A DNA stretch of 59,072 nucleotides from an uncultured SAR86 cluster bacterium (GTDB lineage: Bacteria; Pseudomonadota; Gammaproteobacteria; Magnimaribacterales; D2472). Below, piece by piece: positions 55,713-59,072 of this stretch. Made by a program: the position numbers and the translations under genes. Position 1 is the first letter of the stretch. Every line of letters starts with the position of its first letter. The DNA lies in NCBI GenBank assembly GCA_902635645.1, contig CACPON010000004.1, forward strand, positions 1-59,072, read 5' to 3'. The notes beneath the pieces are model-generated. The model was not told the origin of the DNA, ran no database searches, and worked only from the letters and a program-made list of their open reading frames with translations.

Positions 55713-56963
55713 TTATTCTTCTTTGATTGTAATCGGAGGAATGTTGGAATCTTTTAAAAGTGCTTCAAAATTTCCATTATATGTTTTTTCTATTGGATTA
55801 CCGCCTCTGGTTAAGTTATTAAAAACTCCATTATCAACTTGCTCCCATAATGGATATTTTGCCTTACCCTCTACAGTAAAGAGTCCAAAATGATTTTCAG
55901 ATCCATTTTCATTTGTTGAATCCTTCCATGGTTCATTAAACGCTGAAAAATAAAAACAAGTAAGTGACATTGAGTAACAAATATCTGAAATCATCTGGTA
56001 GTACAAACCTAATTTGTATTCATCAGCTGCTTCAGTTCCACCATAGCCATATAAGTCAGAAGCAACGCTAGACCATCCTGTTTCTCCAATATGAACTTCT
56101 TTTGATGGATCAATTTCGTGTACGTATTTTTTTACACTATCAAACTGATTGAGTTCATAATCAACCGCTCTTTTCATAGCCTGTTTGATAGTATCTTGTT
56201 TATCTAAATTTTCAGGTACGGCATCAAGATTCCAAAAACTAGGATTGTAATGTGTGTCATGAAAAGCATAAGTATGCATAGATACAAAATCTACCGATCT
56301 AATAAGCTCATCTAAATCATCATTATGATAGTCATCTGAGCCACCTCCCCATGATGCAAAATTATCAGAACTTGTAACCCATAAATCATCATTTAGATCG
56401 CCGTTAGCTTTTAGTTCTTGAAGATATTTCACCCACTTTAGAACAAATTTTGGTGGCACATGATAGCTCCATGCCCAATGAACCATAGCCTCATTACCAA
56501 CTGCGATTATTTTTACTATATCTGGGTACTCTTGCGCCAGCCTGACTGCCTCAGTGATCTCAAATTTATTGCCTTCAAAATCTTCTTCTTCATGTATTGG
56601 ATTTTCAGTAAATGCATCCTTGCATTGAATCCAGGCACCAAGCATTACATACATTTCAAAATCTGAATCAGCTTGCTTAATTTCTCTGATAGCTTTTAGT
56701 GTATTTTCTGCAAAAGGATGATGAAGGTCATAGGTTCTAAAAACTCTAAACCCTTGAGCATGCATAATAAGGAGATCTTCTTTGATTTCATTAATTGTAG
56801 GTTGCTGCTCACGTGATTTTTCTCTGTAACCTCCATAAGAAATTGCAGGATAATCAGGATTTCCTATAAACTCTTTTGCACTCTTATTCATACTCAAGTC
56901 TCCAGATTGACTACATGAAGCAAGTAGAAATAAAGAAATAATAAAGTATCTTATTTTCTTCAT
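55713..56963 (-). CDS. Lipoprotein GH17 beta-1,3-glucanase
   Basis: A 416-residue lipoprotein with lipobox LASC (Cys17). The GH17 barrel has acid/base Glu158 in AVGNEAM, nucleophile Glu294 in HIGETGWSS, and FYFSAFNEPWKD. It should cut laminarin or its oligomers in the periplasm or at the outer membrane. It differs from the cytosolic GH17 at 52371, so two GH17 enzymes work in two compartments. It overlaps the upstream gene stop by four bases (ATGA). Confidence 0.88.
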   Translation of the reverse strand: MKKIRYFIISLFLLASCSQSGDLSMNKSAKEFIGNPDYPAISYGGYREKSREQQPTINEIKEDLLIMHAQGFRVFRTYDLHHPFAENTLKAIREIKQADSDFEMYVMLGAWIQCKDAFTENPIHEEEDFEGNKFEITEAVRLAQEYPDIVKIIAVGNEAMVHWAWSYHVPPKFVLKWVKYLQELKANGDLNDDLWVTSSDNFASWGGGSDDYHNDDLDELIRSVDFVSMHTYAFHDTHYNPSFWNLDAVPENLDKQDTIKQAMKRAVDYELNQFDSVKKYVHEIDPSKEVHIGETGWSSVASDLYGYGGTEAADEYKLGLYYQMISDICYSMSLTCFYFSAFNEPWKDSTNENGSENHFGLFTVEGKAKYPLWEQVDNGVFNNLTRGGNPIEKTYNGNFEALLKDSNIPPITIKEE

Positions 56964-59071
56964 TTCACAATACTTACATATACAGCCTTAATTAAATTAG
57001 TTCTGTTAAAAATACTTTCCGAATTCTCAATATCTAATTCATGACCTTCAATTGTTTTCTCAGAATTATTTATATAAGAAATTCTTATATTTTCTTTATC
57101 TGATAAGTTATAAATAACTGGTACTTGGCAAACAGTAAAGGCTAGTGAATGCTTGTCTAGCTCAATATAATTTATCTCATTATCTAAATTTACATATTTA
57201 AATAATTTTTCCTCTTCAATAAACTCTGACTTTCTTAATATTGTTGGATCAAAAGTAACCCTTCCATCATTTACAAAAACACCTAATTCATAGAACCTAC
57301 TCACAATATCTTCTTTTACCTGACCAGTCATACCCGGCTGCTGCACACCTCTTCCTCTTGGCGTATGAGAATATGGGTCTGTTGGAAAAGCACCATATAA
57401 TTCTGGTGACTTATTTACACCAATGCCCTCATTAATCTCAAAATAATGATCAAAAAATCTTCCTATCATTTTTGGATCACTTTTCTCAAGAATAGACTGT
57501 TGAGTAACTTCAGCAGATGCTAATAAAAGTTTGGATACCATATGCCAATAAATAGAACCTAAACCTTCATAACCATAGAAAGTCCCTGATCTCCCTGTAA
57601 AGGATTTATGATCAAAAACATTTTCAAATATTTCAAGAACCGTATTTTTATCTTTAACCACAAGCTCTTGATATTGAGGAGGTAATTTAGAAAGCTCTTC
57701 AACTAAGCAGCTAGCGTTATGAAATAATCCATTAAAATGATATTTATCATTAACATCTTTTTCTATGATTTGCTTATTACCATCTTTAATTAGATTGCTA
57801 AGTAAATCTGATTTTTTTAACTCTGCCTCAGGAACAATATTTTTATTCATAAATCCTAATAATTCTTTATTAGGGTAAAGAATGTAACTGTATTGCTCAT
57901 CCCAGAATAGATCACTTTTCTTAAGGCTATCTAATACAGATAAAGACTCCTCCTGAGAAAGATAACCCGAACTTAAGACACCAACTTGGCCTTCAAGCAT
58001 TTCAGAAAGTCTATCTATTGTAATTTCATGCTCTTCAAGATTTATTAGGTTGTATGCATGATAAAGACCATCTTTTCTTTTATTTGAATCTATTGTTTTA
58101 TCAAGGACGTTAAGAACAGTTTCAAAAAAATGAATAATTCTATTCCTATCTAGAGAGTCTTTGGTGCCAGAGAAGTATGAAGTATAAATTCTGTCTCTAT
58201 ACTCAGCTGCAACCTCACCCACTTCATCAACAAATTGCTTTCTTTTTTTGTCATTTAAATCGGATTCAATAGAACTGAAAGATGAGTTTAGTTTTTCAAA
58301 AAAATGAAATAACTCTGTTGAAATTTCAAATGAAGAAGATTTATCTTGATTAAGAACTTTAACAAAAAAACTTAAAAAGCGTCTTAGATAATAAAGAGTT
58401 ACCATTGAAACGCCATTTCCAACAAGTGCATTATTAGCATCATTCCACTCAGGTCTTTGAGTATTCATCCAAATACCAGCTCCAGGAACAAAATTTGATA
58501 GCTTTGCTAAGACAGTTGAAAGAATTTTTTCTAAAAAATTTACTTCGTGTATAAAACCCTGATAGTTTTTTAGAATAGCTCCATCAGCGCCTTCTTTTAG
58601 TCTGTTATTTTCAATTTCTTCTGCTAACTCAAAATTAAAATCTATGGTGTTTTTAGGGTCTTTATAAATAGATTTATAGTCCTTGATCTCATAGGGAACG
58701 TTGGCATATACAAAGTCATCTTTATTAAGAAATGAGTTAAGTCTTTGAGGAAAATAATTTTCAGAGATTTCTAAAAATTTTAATAAGTAGATAATTTGAT
58801 GGTCTCCCCAGTAGCCAATATATGACCATGGGTTATCAGGTTCTATAGTCTCCCAGTCAAATCCATCTTTAGTGAGTCTGTATGGATTATAGCCATCAAA
58901 GGTTGAAGCGTTAAGGAATCTATAAATCATTCCATCAATGAATTGAGGATATGAATAAGCCAGAGCCTCCCAATTTTGAAAAATATCTCTCCAGTTACCT
59001 TGATAATCAAGAACCTTCTCACCTGTCATATCATCACGAGTATTTATTGAAAATTTATTCCAGGGTCTACT
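56960..59071 (-). CDS. Candidate GH-Q (GH149/GH94-like) glucan phosphorylase, N-terminus off the window
   Basis: At least 703 residues, open to the right edge of the window, so the start is missing. It resembles the (alpha/alpha)6 barrel of disaccharide and oligoglucan phosphorylases: DYQGNWRDIFQNWEAL, PDNPWSYIGYWGDHQIIYLLKFLE, NTQRPEWNDANNALVGNGVSM (with the likely catalytic Asp region), FYGYEGLGSIYWHMVSKLLLA and RGVQQPGMTGQVKEDI. The first gene seen of the glucan operon. A beta-1,3-glucan phosphorylase would make glucose-1-phosphate from imported oligomers. GH149 is a guess by motif style and context; another GH-Q family is possible. No signal peptide can be judged. Confidence 0.6.
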   Translation of the reverse strand, partial: SRPWNKFSINTRDDMTGEKVLDYQGNWRDIFQNWEALAYSYPQFIDGMIYRFLNASTFDGYNPYRLTKDGFDWETIEPDNPWSYIGYWGDHQIIYLLKFLEISENYFPQRLNSFLNKDDFVYANVPYEIKDYKSIYKDPKNTIDFNFELAEEIENNRLKEGADGAILKNYQGFIHEVNFLEKILSTVLAKLSNFVPGAGIWMNTQRPEWNDANNALVGNGVSMVTLYYLRRFLSFFVKVLNQDKSSSFEISTELFHFFEKLNSSFSSIESDLNDKKRKQFVDEVGEVAAEYRDRIYTSYFSGTKDSLDRNRIIHFFETVLNVLDKTIDSNKRKDGLYHAYNLINLEEHEITIDRLSEMLEGQVGVLSSGYLSQEESLSVLDSLKKSDLFWDEQYSYILYPNKELLGFMNKNIVPEAELKKSDLLSNLIKDGNKQIIEKDVNDKYHFNGLFHNASCLVEELSKLPPQYQELVVKDKNTVLEIFENVFDHKSFTGRSGTFYGYEGLGSIYWHMVSKLLLASAEVTQQSILEKSDPKMIGRFFDHYFEINEGIGVNKSPELYGAFPTDPYSHTPRGRGVQQPGMTGQVKEDIVSRFYELGVFVNDGRVTFDPTILRKSEFIEEEKLFKYVNLDNEINYIELDKHSLAFTVCQVPVIYNLSDKENIRISYINNSEKTIEGHELDIENSESIFNRTNLIKAVYVSIVK

Positions 59072-59072
59072 T

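Overview
The window reads as a streamlined, AT-rich marine gammaproteobacterium. Coding density is very high, many genes touch or overlap, there are two large TonB-dependent receptors, and gene content and order (ftsK/lolA/crcB/serS, trxB, glnK/amtB, a gsp operon) are gammaproteobacterial. The style is that of the SAR86 clade; this is inferred from gene content and protein character, since no database could be searched. No rRNA, CRISPR array, insertion sequence or phage module was seen. One tRNA (Gly, TCC) is present. No gap between genes exceeds about 215 bases.

Layout. (1) 1-815: crcB and the start of serS on the + strand run head-on into the start of lolA on the - strand. Both are cut at the same point (about 585-605), a likely inversion or amplification chimera. 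(2) 817-6028: ftsK, trxB, an AcuI/YhdH-type reductase, a 44-aa membrane peptide and an SDR dehydrogenase. (3) 6096-9843: ammonium block (TIGR02001-type outer-membrane protein, PII, two Amt channels) under two near-identical sigma-54 promoters. (4) 9838-15619: acyltransferase, glycerophosphodiesterase, UMF1-type MFS carrier, HIT protein, DedA protein, epoxide hydrolase and small membrane proteins. (5) 15608-23105: phosphorus block with a beta-propeller phytase, a TonB receptor, a divergent TetR regulator, a Pit phosphate carrier, PPK2 and an Ppx/GppA phosphatase. (6) 23102-40707: one long minus-strand array of a tandem-duplicated surface-type lipoprotein, a second TonB receptor and gspC-M (type II secretion), preceded upstream by phoB-phoR. 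(7) 40774-52308: acyl-CoA ligase, gamma-glutamyltransferase, prepilin peptidase, two related lipoproteins flanking tRNA-Gly, PhoD phosphatase, a secreted small protein divergent from a photolyase-family protein, an alpha/beta hydrolase, a CinA-nucleotidyltransferase fusion and bL33. (8) 52371-59072: a tightly packed beta-glucan operon (candidate phosphorylase cut by the window edge, two GH17-type enzymes, another glycosidase, a GPH symporter).

How it fits together. About 25 kb in the middle deals with phosphorus: release from phytate-like esters, passage through the outer membrane, import by Pit, storage and recall as polyphosphate, and PhoBR sensing. A complete type II secretion apparatus lies inside this block, in line with a TonB receptor and a duplicated beta-helix-like lipoprotein. 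I propose that the lipoprotein is displayed or secreted by the Gsp machine and hands a substrate to the receptor. The prepilin peptidase that Gsp needs is encoded about 4 kb away, after ggt. The most striking non-coding signal is an array of six TGTNACA-like heptamers, mostly 11 bp apart, between a secreted 141-aa protein and a photolyase-family gene that has lost all four Fe-S cysteines.
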